From an uncultured Lachnospiraceae bacterium (lineage in GTDB: Bacteria; Bacillota; Clostridia; Lachnospirales; Lachnospiraceae): 64,000 nucleotides of DNA. Position numbers and translations under genes: made by a program. The notes beneath the pieces are model-generated. The model saw only the letters and a program-made list of their open reading frames with translations, searched no databases and had not been told where the DNA came from. The DNA lies in contig CAJTMB010000011.1 of NCBI GenBank assembly GCA_910577105.1, positions 19,231-83,230 on the forward strand, in the 5' to 3' direction. Below, piece by piece: positions 50,948 to 60,229 of the stretch (position 1 is its first letter; each line of letters begins with the position of its first letter).

Positions 50948-51496
50948 CTATTTCTCCCACTCTTGCTTCAACAACCGATATTCCAATCGTGTTTTCATTT
51001 TCCCATCGTGCCACTCATAATCAACATGCTCCGCTTCCTTAATCAGACCACATTTTTGCATAACTCTTTCCGAGCCAACATTCTCAGTCAGACATCCTGT
51101 GGTCACTCTGTACACGTCATGTTCCGTAAAAGCAAACTCCAGAACCTTTTTTAAAGCCTCCGTTGCGTACCCATTTCCCCAGAACTTGGGATATGTGAAA
51201 TACCCGGCATGAACCAGTTTTCCCGCTGGCGTATTGTCTGTCACTGTGTAACCCACACTTCCAACCTGCTCATGTGACTCTTTTAATTCCATATGTAAAA
51301 AATAGAATTTCCTGTCCAGCTTTTTCATATCCTCCAGAACCATCTGAAAGTCCTCATCCGCTTCCTCTTTTGAAAACAATTGTATATCCTGCAAATAATA
51401 CATCGTTTTCTCATCTGTTTTCAGCCGAAAATATTCATCAAAATCATCTTCACGATAATCTCTTAAAATAAGCCGTTCTGTTTCTAAATAAATCAT
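50948..51496 (-). CDS. GNAT-family N-acetyltransferase (RimJ/RimL-like)
   Basis: A 182-residue acetyltransferase: YLETERLILRDYREDDFDEYF at the N terminus, HAGYFTYPKFWGNGYATEAL as the acetyl-CoA region and NVGSERVMQKCGLIKEAEHVDYEW near the end. It starts beside a second, broken GNAT (51515-51700) and ends one base before the P-loop kinase gene. The substrate is unknown. Confidence 0.88.
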   Translation of the reverse strand: MIYLETERLILRDYREDDFDEYFRLKTDEKTMYYLQDIQLFSKEEADEDFQMVLEDMKKLDRKFYFLHMELKESHEQVGSVGYTVTDNTPAGKLVHAGYFTYPKFWGNGYATEALKKVLEFAFTEHDVYRVTTGCLTENVGSERVMQKCGLIKEAEHVDYEWHDGKMKTRLEYRLLKQEWEK

Positions 51497-51514
51497 TTGT
51501 TCAATCCTTTCAAC

Positions 51515-51700
51515 TCATCCCTCTTTTGTACGGTACATTACCCTACCGGCATCCACATCGTGAAATCCATATTTTCTGTATAAACCATGGGCATCTTTTG
51601 TCTTTAATAATGCCCCTGCCTTTGCAAAACGCTCATCTGAGACCACCGCGGACATGAGCATCTTCCCGATACCTTGTCCTCTGTGACTCTCATCAGCGTA
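51515..51700 (-). pseudogene. C-terminal fragment of a GNAT acetyltransferase
   Basis: Read on the minus strand this gives YADESHRGQGIGKMLMSAVV, then a segment ending HGLYRKYGFHDVDAG and VMYRTKEG-stop. R-G-Q-G-I-G is the acetyl-CoA loop. No start codon or N-terminal half is present; upstream the frame runs into unrelated sequence at about 51700, where a short inverted repeat TTGTC/GACAA marks the junction. It is a clear decay product. Confidence 0.8.
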
Positions 51701-51749
51701 TTGTCAATAGGGACAATCAAATTTTCTGAAAAAACTTTTATTACCACCT

Positions 51750-52586
51750 TCATGTCTTCTCTGTGATCAGTCTTTCACGCTTCACTTTCAACCTTAAAAG
51801 ATAAAGCAACGCATACACTCTATTATAGAGATATTCTATAAACTGCAAATCATCCAACGCCTCCCGTTTCTGCTTTGCCTTATTCAAGTATTCATTATGC
51901 CGTATATCGAAATACTCATTTGACAGTTTCATAACTTCATCAATTTCATTTTTCACCACAGAATAGACCTTTGTGTTTTGATCGTCACAAACTGTTTTTG
52001 CTACTTCCGCATATTTCTTATCAATACCCTGGGCGTCTTGAATTGAGATATAATACTGCAATGCATCAACTATATAGTCAAGAGCACATTTTTTATCTAA
52101 CATGTCACTACTCATTATCATTTGCTCTGAAAATGCAATCTTACGTTCAAACATTCTCTGATTCAAAATTACCCCAATAGTTTCAGTAGACTTATATCCT
52201 TTTCCTATAATCGTCCCAGAACTGAGTTTGTACGGAAGATGGAATTGATCAAATCTTTTATTGATTTCAACTGTGAAATCATAATGCTTTTCTGTCTTTA
52301 TCCACCTTGAATACATGATTTCCACAAAATCTTGTAATTCCTCCAACGATATCCCTCTATCATCTATAACAGACTGCGGATAGGAAATTCCATAATGAAT
52401 CTTGTATTCTTCTTCAAAATCTATATTCAAAAAATATATTCCACCATTCCAATTATCATAATCCGTATACTCTGCCTTAAAATAATCTGCCACTATTGCG
52501 CTCTGCTCATACCATGATGTAAAACTTGTCCAAAATTTATTCATATCATCCTGACTTGAATCACCAGGATTAGTTAACATCAACAT
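51750..52586 (-). CDS. Hypothetical protein beside the prophage edge
   Basis: A 278-residue protein of unknown family. The ATG at 52586 is preferred because GGAGG lies 7 bases upstream. Residues 20-110 form a mixed alpha/beta region (WNGGIYFLNIDFEEEYKIHYG), and the C-terminal 70 residues are helical with RHNEYLNKAKQKR and LYNRVYALLYLLRLK, loosely like HEPN-type helical domains seen in abortive-infection proteins. That comparison is weak, since the catalytic spacing (R-x4-6-H) is not clear. It lies between decayed genes and the recombinase block. Confidence 0.6.
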   Translation of the reverse strand: MLMLTNPGDSSQDDMNKFWTSFTSWYEQSAIVADYFKAEYTDYDNWNGGIYFLNIDFEEEYKIHYGISYPQSVIDDRGISLEELQDFVEIMYSRWIKTEKHYDFTVEINKRFDQFHLPYKLSSGTIIGKGYKSTETIGVILNQRMFERKIAFSEQMIMSSDMLDKKCALDYIVDALQYYISIQDAQGIDKKYAEVAKTVCDDQNTKVYSVVKNEIDEVMKLSNEYFDIRHNEYLNKAKQKREALDDLQFIEYLYNRVYALLYLLRLKVKRERLITEKT

Positions 52587-52669
52587 TTTCAATCCTCCGT
52601 TATGTATTCATCCAGAATAAAGTATAGCACAAACTGTCTCCATCAGCCATATAAATCTCTCCTTTTCCA

Positions 52670-52710
52670 AAATACAAAAGAACCGGCCAACCATCACAGC
52701 CAACCGGTTC
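52670..52710 (-). terminator. Terminator after the last recombinase gene
   Basis: On the minus strand GAACCGG pairs with CCGGTTC (52680-52710) and is followed by TTTTGTATTTTG. It lies 14 bases beyond the recombinase stop and probably ends the whole prophage recombinase transcript. Confidence 0.75.
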
Positions 52711-52723
52711 CACCACTCCATCT

Positions 52724-54337
52724 TCAATTTCCCATGACCGTCCTCATCAGTTTATCTGAGAAGTTCCACTTGATCTCCACATGTTCCGGATCATACACCA
52801 GAACCTTCTCGATCAGCGCTTCCACAATCTTCTGATCCAGTTCCGATGCCCCGGAAAATCTCTCTACTGTTTCCAGCACTGCCTTTGTACCCTCATCCTG
52901 TACAGACTCTATCTCCTGCAGCTTTACTTCCAGATCAGAGAGCAGACTGTCCAGCCTCTTTTCTTCTTTCGTCAATTCAGTACGTTTTTTCTGGTACACA
53001 TTCTTATCCAAACTACCCGCCATGAACTGATCCATGTTGGTAAACCGTTCCGCTTCGCACTTTGCCTTTTTCTTCTGCAGATCAGAAAACTTCTTCACCA
53101 TGCCGGCGTTGTTCCTCTCTGCTACAGCCTGCTTCTTTCCAAGACGCTTCTTAGCATCACCTGCTGCCGAAAGCAGACCCTTTACCGAATCCCAGACCAC
53201 ATCATTCAGGACATCCTCACGCATAAACTCTTTCGTGCATCCATCATCTCCTGTTTGAACCGTGGCATGGGGACAGTAGAAATACCGGTAATCCACCCCT
53301 CTGACCACACCGCTCTTCATCGGCATAGCCCGTCCGCAGGTTCCGCACTTAACCTTTCTCCACAGAGGATAAGTCTTTTCCACTACACGCTTTGTCTCCC
53401 CACGTTTTCTGAAAATCTTCTGCGCCTGCAGGAACTCTTCCTTCGTGACTATCCCCGGATGTTTACCTTCCACGATCACCTGATCTTCCTTCGGAACCGC
53501 CACAGAATGTTTCCATCCGATGCCGATTCCTTCCCGCTTATGCTGAACCACAGATCCATAGTACATTTCCTGCTTCAGCAGCCTTCTTACAGAATTGTCA
53601 TTCCAACAATCCATCTTGGAAGTATTCTTGTAAATGTTCTTATCCGGATGCTTCCGTTGGAAGTATCTGGCAGGTGTCTCATATCCCTTTTCATTGAGCC
53701 GCCTTGCTATATCAATCAATCTCATTCCGCTGATAGCGCACTCAAAGATCTCTCTGACAACTGCTGCCGCTTCCGGATCAATTACCAGCTTATGCTTATC
53801 CGCCGGATCCCTGAGAAGCCCATACGGCACATGACCGCCAATGTACTCCCCACGCTTCATCTTCGCCCGCTTTGCCGTTGTCACCTTCACAGACAGATCT
53901 TTACTGTAGAAATCATAAACGATATTCTTCAGCACCACATCCAGGCCGCCCGTGGTACCCTTGTAATCATTGCTGTCATAGCCATCATTCACGGAGATGA
54001 ACCGGACGCCCAGGAACGGAAAGATCCGTTCCAGATAGTCGCCCAGTTCGATATAGTCACGCCCGAAGCGTGAGAAATCTTTCACGATTACACAGCCGAT
54101 CTCGCCCTTTTTTATCTGTTCCAGAAGCCGTTCAAACGAAGGGCGCTTGAAGTTGGTGCCGCTGTACCCATCATCGTAAAACTCCCTGACCTCGCAGTTT
54201 TTAAGGTCAGCATGGGAATTGATGTACCTCTGAATCAGATCCCTCTGATGTGAAATGCTCTCGCTCTCCGTCTTGTTCTCTTTTTTCATCAAATCCTGAT
54301 CCGCCTGCGACAGACGGATATATTTACCGATTACCAT
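52724..54337 (-). CDS. Large serine recombinase, third of three
   Basis: A 537-residue large serine recombinase. The N-terminal resolvase domain has YIRLSQADQDL with the nucleophile Ser at residue 10, YDDGYSGTNFKRP and VKDFSRFGRDY. The recombinase domain follows (PYGLLRDPADKHKLVIDPEA), then a zinc ribbon (CGTCGRAMP, FYCPHA), and a coiled coil near 395-470. It inserts or excises DNA through a Ser-DNA link. The start overlaps the previous gene by 14 bases and has GGAGG. Which of the three enzymes carries out integration is not clear. Confidence 0.93.
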   Translation of the reverse strand: MVIGKYIRLSQADQDLMKKENKTESESISHQRDLIQRYINSHADLKNCEVREFYDDGYSGTNFKRPSFERLLEQIKKGEIGCVIVKDFSRFGRDYIELGDYLERIFPFLGVRFISVNDGYDSNDYKGTTGGLDVVLKNIVYDFYSKDLSVKVTTAKRAKMKRGEYIGGHVPYGLLRDPADKHKLVIDPEAAAVVREIFECAISGMRLIDIARRLNEKGYETPARYFQRKHPDKNIYKNTSKMDCWNDNSVRRLLKQEMYYGSVVQHKREGIGIGWKHSVAVPKEDQVIVEGKHPGIVTKEEFLQAQKIFRKRGETKRVVEKTYPLWRKVKCGTCGRAMPMKSGVVRGVDYRYFYCPHATVQTGDDGCTKEFMREDVLNDVVWDSVKGLLSAAGDAKKRLGKKQAVAERNNAGMVKKFSDLQKKKAKCEAERFTNMDQFMAGSLDKNVYQKKRTELTKEEKRLDSLLSDLEVKLQEIESVQDEGTKAVLETVERFSGASELDQKIVEALIEKVLVYDPEHVEIKWNFSDKLMRTVMGN

Positions 54338-56039
54338 ATTCCGCCTCCAGTTCCTTCAGCAGCTCCGCCAGTTTCTCCCGGTCATCCGTATAATTCAGCA
54401 TAACCTCCATGCGACTGTCCTCATAGATCTTCACGACCTCCACAAGCCTGCTGATCATCTCATCCGTAATCTCTGATGCGTCATCTGCGATATGGATGCC
54501 CTTCAGCCACTTGTTATCTCTGGAAAAGACAGTCTCAAACTGCTTCTTTTCCTTCTTCGCTTCATCCAGTTCCCTGTTCAGGCCGGACATCCGCTCATCA
54601 TATTCCTTCTTTGCGTACTGGTACTCCGATTCATCCAGCATCCCAAAAACAAAGTTCTCATACAAGCCCTGCCGCCTGACATTCGTTTTCGTAATCTCCT
54701 GCATCAGGTTACTGATACGGACATTGAAGGCTTCCAGACGGTTCCTCTCGCCGTTTCCACCCTTCAACCGCTCCATGACCTCTTCCATGTCAGCCGCCTG
54801 CTTCAGCTGTTCTTGTATGACAGCATACACGGCAGCCTCCACATCCGACGCATAGATATAATGGAGCGAACACCTTGTCCTGTGGGAATCGATATAACCG
54901 CCGCAGGTATAATTCCCATACATCTTTTTATGCTTCTTGGAATAGCCCCTTGTATAGCGCATATTCTTACCGCAATCAGCGCAGATGATCTTCCCCTTGA
55001 ACCGGTTCACGATGCCTTCCCGGTTCTTCGCGTTCGCTTCATATTTCTCATGCACGGTCTTCTTATTCTGTTCAAAGATGTCCTGTACCTTGTCAAACAG
55101 TTCCTTGCTGACGATAGGCTCATGCATCCCTTCCAGGATGCGCCATTCCTCTTTCGGTGCCCGGTGCATCCGTATCCCCTCATAAAGCGACTTCTGGATT
55201 TTCCCATAAACCAGAGCCCCGGTATAGACTGGATTGGTAAGGATATCGATCAGCGTCCGGCCGCCCCATACAGTATGCTTATATTTCTCGGCGTGCCAGA
55301 TGCCAAGCTCGATCTTACGCCTTGCAGGCGTCACCGCACCCATCTCATTCAGCCGTCTCGCCATTTCCGCATGGCTCACTCCCTCAGCCTTCCACTCAAA
55401 CAACATCCTGATATATGGAGCGACTTTTTCATCCACGTCATAGCGGAACTGTCTTTCCTTCGACTTGATATAACCATAGGGCGGATTCCCCGGAAGGAAA
55501 TCCCCCGTTTCCTGCCGCTGCCTAAATGATGTGATGATCTTACGGCTGATATCCTTCGCGTAAACATCGTTGACCATATTCTTCAGCGGTATCATTAGCG
55601 CGCTTTCCGCGTCATCACAGGTGAAGCTGTCAAAGTTATCCGTAATGGATATGAACCTAACGCCCAGGAACGGGAATATCTTTTCCAGATAGTTCCCGGT
55701 CTCGATATAATCACGCCCAAAGCGGGACAGGTCTTTCACCACAATGCAGTCCACCTTCCCAGACTTCACATCATCCATCAGCCTTGTAAACTCCAGGCGG
55801 TCAAACTTCCATCCCTTTTCTCCGTTATCCGAATAGATGCCGTAAAGGTTCAGATACGGCCTTGCTTCCACATATTCGCGGCAGATACCCGTCTGGTTCT
55901 CTATGGAATCCCCGGCATCATCCTTGCCGCTGTTCTTAATGGAAAGCCTCACATATATCGCCGTGGAAAAAGTCCTTACCGCAGTATCCACTGGTGCTTT
56001 CATGCTCTGCGCCGTGTTCTTCCTGCTCTTCCTCGCCAT
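54324..56039 (-). CDS. Large serine recombinase, second of three
   Basis: A 571-residue enzyme with IYVRLSIKNSGKDDAGDS (nucleophile Ser near residue 33), GWKFDRLEF, VKDLSRFGRDY, a recombinase domain with PPYGYIKSKERQFRYDV, and a zinc ribbon with ICADCGKNM and YTCGGY, followed by a coiled coil. Its sequence differs clearly from both neighbours, so the trio is not a recent duplication. It lies 12 bases after the first recombinase gene and overlaps the third. Confidence 0.93.
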   Translation of the reverse strand: MARKSRKNTAQSMKAPVDTAVRTFSTAIYVRLSIKNSGKDDAGDSIENQTGICREYVEARPYLNLYGIYSDNGEKGWKFDRLEFTRLMDDVKSGKVDCIVVKDLSRFGRDYIETGNYLEKIFPFLGVRFISITDNFDSFTCDDAESALMIPLKNMVNDVYAKDISRKIITSFRQRQETGDFLPGNPPYGYIKSKERQFRYDVDEKVAPYIRMLFEWKAEGVSHAEMARRLNEMGAVTPARRKIELGIWHAEKYKHTVWGGRTLIDILTNPVYTGALVYGKIQKSLYEGIRMHRAPKEEWRILEGMHEPIVSKELFDKVQDIFEQNKKTVHEKYEANAKNREGIVNRFKGKIICADCGKNMRYTRGYSKKHKKMYGNYTCGGYIDSHRTRCSLHYIYASDVEAAVYAVIQEQLKQAADMEEVMERLKGGNGERNRLEAFNVRISNLMQEITKTNVRRQGLYENFVFGMLDESEYQYAKKEYDERMSGLNRELDEAKKEKKQFETVFSRDNKWLKGIHIADDASEITDEMISRLVEVVKIYEDSRMEVMLNYTDDREKLAELLKELEAEYGNR

Positions 56040-56051
56040 AATGCCACCCCC

Positions 56052-57689
56052 TTACATCGCCGCTTCCAGCATATCGGAAGGAAACGCACTGACCATTTTC
56101 AGCGTTTTCTCAAAGTCCGGCATATAGCGGAATTTCACCACGATACGCTTATCATCATAGATACAGATCTCTTCGATCAGATCCACCACGGCTTTCCTGT
56201 CGATTTCCGTCAGGTTCCTGTATTTCAGGAATACTTCCGTCCATGACTGTTCTGACGCGTTCCGGCTGACCGCATCCTCACGCTCCTGTTCCAGATGCCT
56301 TATCGCCTTCTCCGCTTCCGCGATCTTTTCCGAATAGGTTTTCTTGAACATGAAATATTCGTCCTGGTTGATCAGCCCGTCCTGCAGGTTGTCGTAAAGC
56401 TTCATCTTGAACCCCTGGTTGCGTTCCACATCTTCCTTCAGCTTCACGATCTGCACATCATAATTCACAACATTCCGCTGATCTTCTGGCAATGACTCAA
56501 GCGTCTCCATCATCCGTTTTAGATCCGCCACGACCTTGACATGTCCCTGCATCGCTGTCAGTACCCCGTCAAACAGTTCCTCTTCACGGATACTGTGGGG
56601 CTTGCAGTCATTCCTTGCCTTATGCCCTGAGCAGACATAATAGAAATACTTCTTCCCGCCGCTCACGGCGCTTTTACGGATCATGTTCTGCCCGCAGTCG
56701 GCGCATACCAGATAACCGGACAACGGATACACCCTGCCGCGCTCCGGTCCCCTGCGGACATCCTTCTTCAAAAGCTCCTGCGTCACACGGAAGGTATCCT
56801 CATCAATGATCGCTTCATGCGACTGCTCCACCCGGATCCATTCCGATTCATCCTTTTTCATGAACTTCTTCACCTTGTAATTCGGCGTGCTCACCTTGCC
56901 CTGGACAAGAACGCCGGTATAGATCTCGTTCGTGAGTATCCTGCTCACACTCGACCATGACCAGACAGCCTTCCTATTCGCCCGGAAATTGGTCTGTACT
57001 TTCATGCCAAGTGACAGCTTGTATTCCATAGGGCAGAGGACGCCCTGAGCATTCAGCCGCTCCGCGATATCGCCCTGGCTCAATCCTTCCAGTTTCCACC
57101 GGAATATCGCCCGTACCACCTCGGAAGCGAAGGTGTCCACGACCAGCTTGTTATGGTCTTCCGAATCCTTCAGGTACCCATAAACGGCAAAAGCGCCGAT
57201 GAACTCCCCCTTCTTCCTCTTGATGTCAAGCTGCGTCCTGATCTTCACCGAAATATCCTTGCAGTAAGCGTCATTGATCAGATTTTTGAACGGTATGATC
57301 AGGGAATCCGACTGGTTCTGATCCTTACTGTCATAGCTGTCGTTGATCGCAATGAACCGCACCCCGATGAACGGAAACACCCTTTCAATATAGTTCCCGG
57401 CTTCAATATAGTTTCTGCCGAAACGGGACAGGTCTTTCACGATCACGCAGTCCACCTGTCCGGCACGGATCTCGTCCATCATTTCCTTGAAGCCCGGACG
57501 CTCAAAATTGACACCGCTGTACCCGTCATCAGTCTTCTCGGAAACCACCTCTATCTCAGGATGGTTCTTTATGAAATCCCTGATCAGGGCCTTCTGGTTC
57601 CCGATGCTGTCACTCTCCGGCTTGTCGCCGTCATCCTTGGACAGCCTTGTATAAATGCACGCCTTATATTTTTCCTTTGAACTAAACAT
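56052..57689 (-). CDS. Large serine recombinase, first of three
   Basis: A 545-residue enzyme: IYTRLSKDDGDKPESDS (nucleophile Ser near 17), YDDGYSG-type loop as TDDGYSGVNFERPGF, VKDLSRFGRNY, recombinase domain with FAVYGYLKDSEDHNKLVVD, zinc ribbon VCADCGQNM with YYVCSGH, and a coiled coil near 430-480. The ATG at 57689 has GGAGG six bases upstream. It heads the recombinase block of the prophage. Confidence 0.93.
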   Translation of the reverse strand: MFSSKEKYKACIYTRLSKDDGDKPESDSIGNQKALIRDFIKNHPEIEVVSEKTDDGYSGVNFERPGFKEMMDEIRAGQVDCVIVKDLSRFGRNYIEAGNYIERVFPFIGVRFIAINDSYDSKDQNQSDSLIIPFKNLINDAYCKDISVKIRTQLDIKRKKGEFIGAFAVYGYLKDSEDHNKLVVDTFASEVVRAIFRWKLEGLSQGDIAERLNAQGVLCPMEYKLSLGMKVQTNFRANRKAVWSWSSVSRILTNEIYTGVLVQGKVSTPNYKVKKFMKKDESEWIRVEQSHEAIIDEDTFRVTQELLKKDVRRGPERGRVYPLSGYLVCADCGQNMIRKSAVSGGKKYFYYVCSGHKARNDCKPHSIREEELFDGVLTAMQGHVKVVADLKRMMETLESLPEDQRNVVNYDVQIVKLKEDVERNQGFKMKLYDNLQDGLINQDEYFMFKKTYSEKIAEAEKAIRHLEQEREDAVSRNASEQSWTEVFLKYRNLTEIDRKAVVDLIEEICIYDDKRIVVKFRYMPDFEKTLKMVSAFPSDMLEAAM

Positions 57690-57817
57690 AGCCAACCTCC
57701 TTCTGACCGCACGTATATGTGACCGTCAAAAGAAGCCTGGCTTCCAGACCTTATCCGTATGTTTTTTGACCTGTCAAATATCCTAACGCGGATTTTCCTT
57801 CTTGTCAGCGCCCTTTT

Positions 57818-58057
57818 TTATTTATTTCTGAAATAATGCTCCAGCCGGTCATCCAGCGTCACATCCGTATCCGCGAAGGTCGTCTTCACGACCACATTTC
57901 CAACCTTGAAGCAGTACGGATTCCTGATCTGCCGCAAGAAGCTCTTGATCCTCTCTTCCTTCGGGGCGTCCTGTTCGATCACCACATCCCGGATGTCCAC
58001 CAGTTCGTCCCTGCTCACAGTCCTTATATCCACAGCCTTCATTTCTTCAACAGTCAT
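57818..58057 (-). CDS. Small DUF6870-like protein
   Basis: A 79-residue protein. The ATG at 58057 is chosen for its GGAGGTG site. It has VDIRTVSRDELVDIRDVVI and LRQIRNPYCFKVGNVVVKTTFADTD, ending in LDDRLEHYF. I associate this with DUF6870, small proteins common beside serine recombinases in Lachnospiraceae elements. It may be a recombination directionality factor or a regulator, but this is only inferred from position. Confidence 0.7.
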   Translation of the reverse strand: MTVEEMKAVDIRTVSRDELVDIRDVVIEQDAPKEERIKSFLRQIRNPYCFKVGNVVVKTTFADTDVTLDDRLEHYFRNK

Positions 58058-58177
58058 ATGGCACCTCCATCTCAATATTGGAGACAGAGCCAAAAGAAAA
58101 AGGATCCTCTCTGCCGGATGCGGCTCTACCTCTCACATCCCAGTCAAAGAAAATCCGATGTTTCAAACCCCTCCAAA

Positions 58178-58218
58178 CAAAAAATACGGCCAGCAGAGAA
58201 CAAATCTCCACTGACCGT
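58178..58218 (-). terminator. Terminator of the lysis module
   Basis: On the minus strand a hairpin at 58186-58218 (ACGGTCAG-TG-GAGA with TCTC-TG-CTGGCCGT) is followed by ATTTTTTG. It starts 6 bases after the endolysin stop. Confidence 0.82.
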
Positions 58219-58223
58219 CATCC

Positions 58224-59717
58224 TTAAACTCTCTTGACGAAATCCAAGCTCACCCATCCAGTCCCACTCTTCAGCCTTCCCCATCCTGCTTTAGAACCCT
58301 GACCGGCTTTCACATCTATGATCGTGTACACACCCGGCGGACAAAACTGAACCCTGGCGAAATTGGTTCCGGCCCCGCTTCTGATATTTAAATCAGAAAT
58401 ACTAACCTTCACCAAAAACGGCACTTTCACCGCAGGCTCCACAGCCTTCGGTTCATATACAACCTTGCCATCAGCATCAAACACTTTATACCCCAGATTC
58501 TGATCCGCGCACTTCTTCGCATTTTCCAGAATCTTATAAGCTCCCTTCTGCGTCCTGCTGTCAGCCCAAGTCTTCCTGACACGATACCACCAGATCACCC
58601 CGCCGCCGGAATCCTTTGCGTCATACTGAGTCAGACTCCACTTCTCGATAATGGAGCAAAGCCTCTCCACATAATCAAGGCTTGTGGCATAACCGCCGTC
58701 CCTGATAATATAGACAGACTTCTTATAATCGGTACATCCCTTTAGCCCGTCATATCTGAGTTTCTTCCCGTTCATCGCACCAAACAGATATGCGGAATGG
58801 TCAGCAATCGAATCCTCAATGCAGGAATACTTACGGAAATCCGCCGTGATCGTCTCATAGCTGCCGTCAGCATTCTGTTCCTGCGTCTTCTTCGTATAAA
58901 CAGACTTTCCATCCCATGCAGATCCGCTCCAACTATTCCCTGACAAAGATTTCTTCATCCCGAAAAGGTTGTTGGCATTCTGTGCCAACTCGCTCTTGCC
59001 ATATCCGGATTCCAGAATAAACTGAGCCAAAGAAACCGATGCCAGGATACCGCTCTTTTTCTGGTCGGCAGTAAACAGTTCACCGACCTTCTTAATCGTA
59101 TCCGTCTCAGATAGATCCTTCAGCACGGAAGCCTGCATTCCTTTTGAGCCGATACCGCCACCGGAATCTGAAGCGCCGACCAGCTTCTTTGTCACCTTCT
59201 CCGCCAGATCGCCCATCCTCGCATACATCCAATTTCCCGGACAGCTTTTATTGGCAAACCATCTGTGAACCGTCAGGATCATCTCCCCGCTTTTCGGGGA
59301 ATAATTCAGTGCTTTATCCTTATCCCCAAACCATATCAGCTTATTCTTCCCATTCCTCCTGCAGATATCTATGCAAAGTTCTATCAGCTTCCGGTACACT
59401 GCATCCCGGAAAGCATACGGCTCCGCGCTGTCGGAAGCGCACTCGATCGTCACCGCCCTCTGGTCATTGGCGTTGCTGGAAGAGCACCACGAACGGTTCT
59501 TCTCTTCCACATACAATCCAACGCGCCCGTCCTTGTCGATGCCGTAATTGCTGGATGCCTGCGTGTTGCTCTTTACGAACCAATCCCCAAGTCCTTCCGC
59601 CGTACACTGGCCAACCACGCAATGAGGCGTGATACGGTCAATCGCCATTGTCCTCTGCCCGGAATGGTTCGGAGAGAGCCTCGTATAAGCCACCATGGAA
59701 CTATTCGTACATCCCAT
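58224..59717 (-). CDS. Phage endolysin: amidase, glucosaminidase and SH3-like domains
   Basis: A 497-residue lysin with at least three parts. Residues 10-180 form an amidase_2-type N-acetylmuramoyl-L-alanine amidase (RITPHCVVGQCTAEGLGDWF, TVHRWFANKSCPG). Residues 190-345 form a glucosaminidase-like domain (LAQFILESGYGKSELAQNANNLFG). The C terminus has an SH3-type wall-binding module (LNIRSGAGTNFARV). Two cuts in peptidoglycan would release phage. The start overlaps the holin stop by TAATG. The first residues carry no signal peptide, so export depends on the holin. Confidence 0.93.
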   Translation of the reverse strand: MGCTNSSMVAYTRLSPNHSGQRTMAIDRITPHCVVGQCTAEGLGDWFVKSNTQASSNYGIDKDGRVGLYVEEKNRSWCSSSNANDQRAVTIECASDSAEPYAFRDAVYRKLIELCIDICRRNGKNKLIWFGDKDKALNYSPKSGEMILTVHRWFANKSCPGNWMYARMGDLAEKVTKKLVGASDSGGGIGSKGMQASVLKDLSETDTIKKVGELFTADQKKSGILASVSLAQFILESGYGKSELAQNANNLFGMKKSLSGNSWSGSAWDGKSVYTKKTQEQNADGSYETITADFRKYSCIEDSIADHSAYLFGAMNGKKLRYDGLKGCTDYKKSVYIIRDGGYATSLDYVERLCSIIEKWSLTQYDAKDSGGGVIWWYRVRKTWADSRTQKGAYKILENAKKCADQNLGYKVFDADGKVVYEPKAVEPAVKVPFLVKVSISDLNIRSGAGTNFARVQFCPPGVYTIIDVKAGQGSKAGWGRLKSGTGWVSLDFVKRV

Positions 59718-60145
59718 TATTCCTCACCATCCTTTTCATCTTCCTTCTCCGCCCTGTCATGGAGCTGCTCCAAAACCCTGTGCAACTTCGCAGGAATCGG
59801 CAGCCCCAGATACGCTGCATTCTCCACCAGAGAAAGCCCTTCATTGGAGATATAGAAGAAAATGACCGCCGTCCTCAGCACGCCCGTCTCTCCGAAGATC
59901 TGTGTATCCAGCAGATGCCCCACGCCAACCAGCGCAAAAATCAGCACCTTCCGGCAAATCCCCTTGAATCCCACGGCGCTCGACAGCTTCTTATCCGCTG
60001 CTGCACACATGACACCTGTGATATAATCCAGCACCACAAAAGCCAGAAGCGCATACAGAAGCCCGTCACATCCTCCCAAAAAGTAACCAAGCCATCCCCC
60101 GACAGCCGCAAACACCATCTGAACCACATTCCAAAACTCTTTCAT
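59717..60145 (-). CDS. Phage holin (toxin secretion/phage lysis family)
   Basis: A 142-residue membrane protein with hydrophobic segments at about 7-24, 28-46 and 63-85 (GWLGYFLGGCDGLLYAL, AFVVLDYITGVMCAA, VLIFALVGVGHLL), a small periplasmic loop, and a charged C-terminal tail. This matches the toxin-secretion/phage-lysis holin family. The start at 60145 is preferred because an in-frame ATG two codons earlier is only two bases from the ribosome site. Lysis gene order holin-endolysin is intact. Confidence 0.9.
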   Translation of the reverse strand: MKEFWNVVQMVFAAVGGWLGYFLGGCDGLLYALLAFVVLDYITGVMCAAADKKLSSAVGFKGICRKVLIFALVGVGHLLDTQIFGETGVLRTAVIFFYISNEGLSLVENAAYLGLPIPAKLHRVLEQLHDRAEKEDEKDGEE

Positions 60146-60229
60146 CGCCATGCCCTCCTTAAGCATTAAAACAGGCGGCTCCCTGTCCGGGAAAACCGCC
60201 GCCAAAAAGTTCCTGTTTACTTGTTATCA

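Noticed and set aside
52781..54073. Long open frame on the plus strand opposite the third recombinase
   Set aside because: It lies wholly within a well-supported recombinase gene, has no ribosome site, and its composition (His, Leu, Arg rich) is that of an antisense shadow. The same applies to the frame at 54492-55529.
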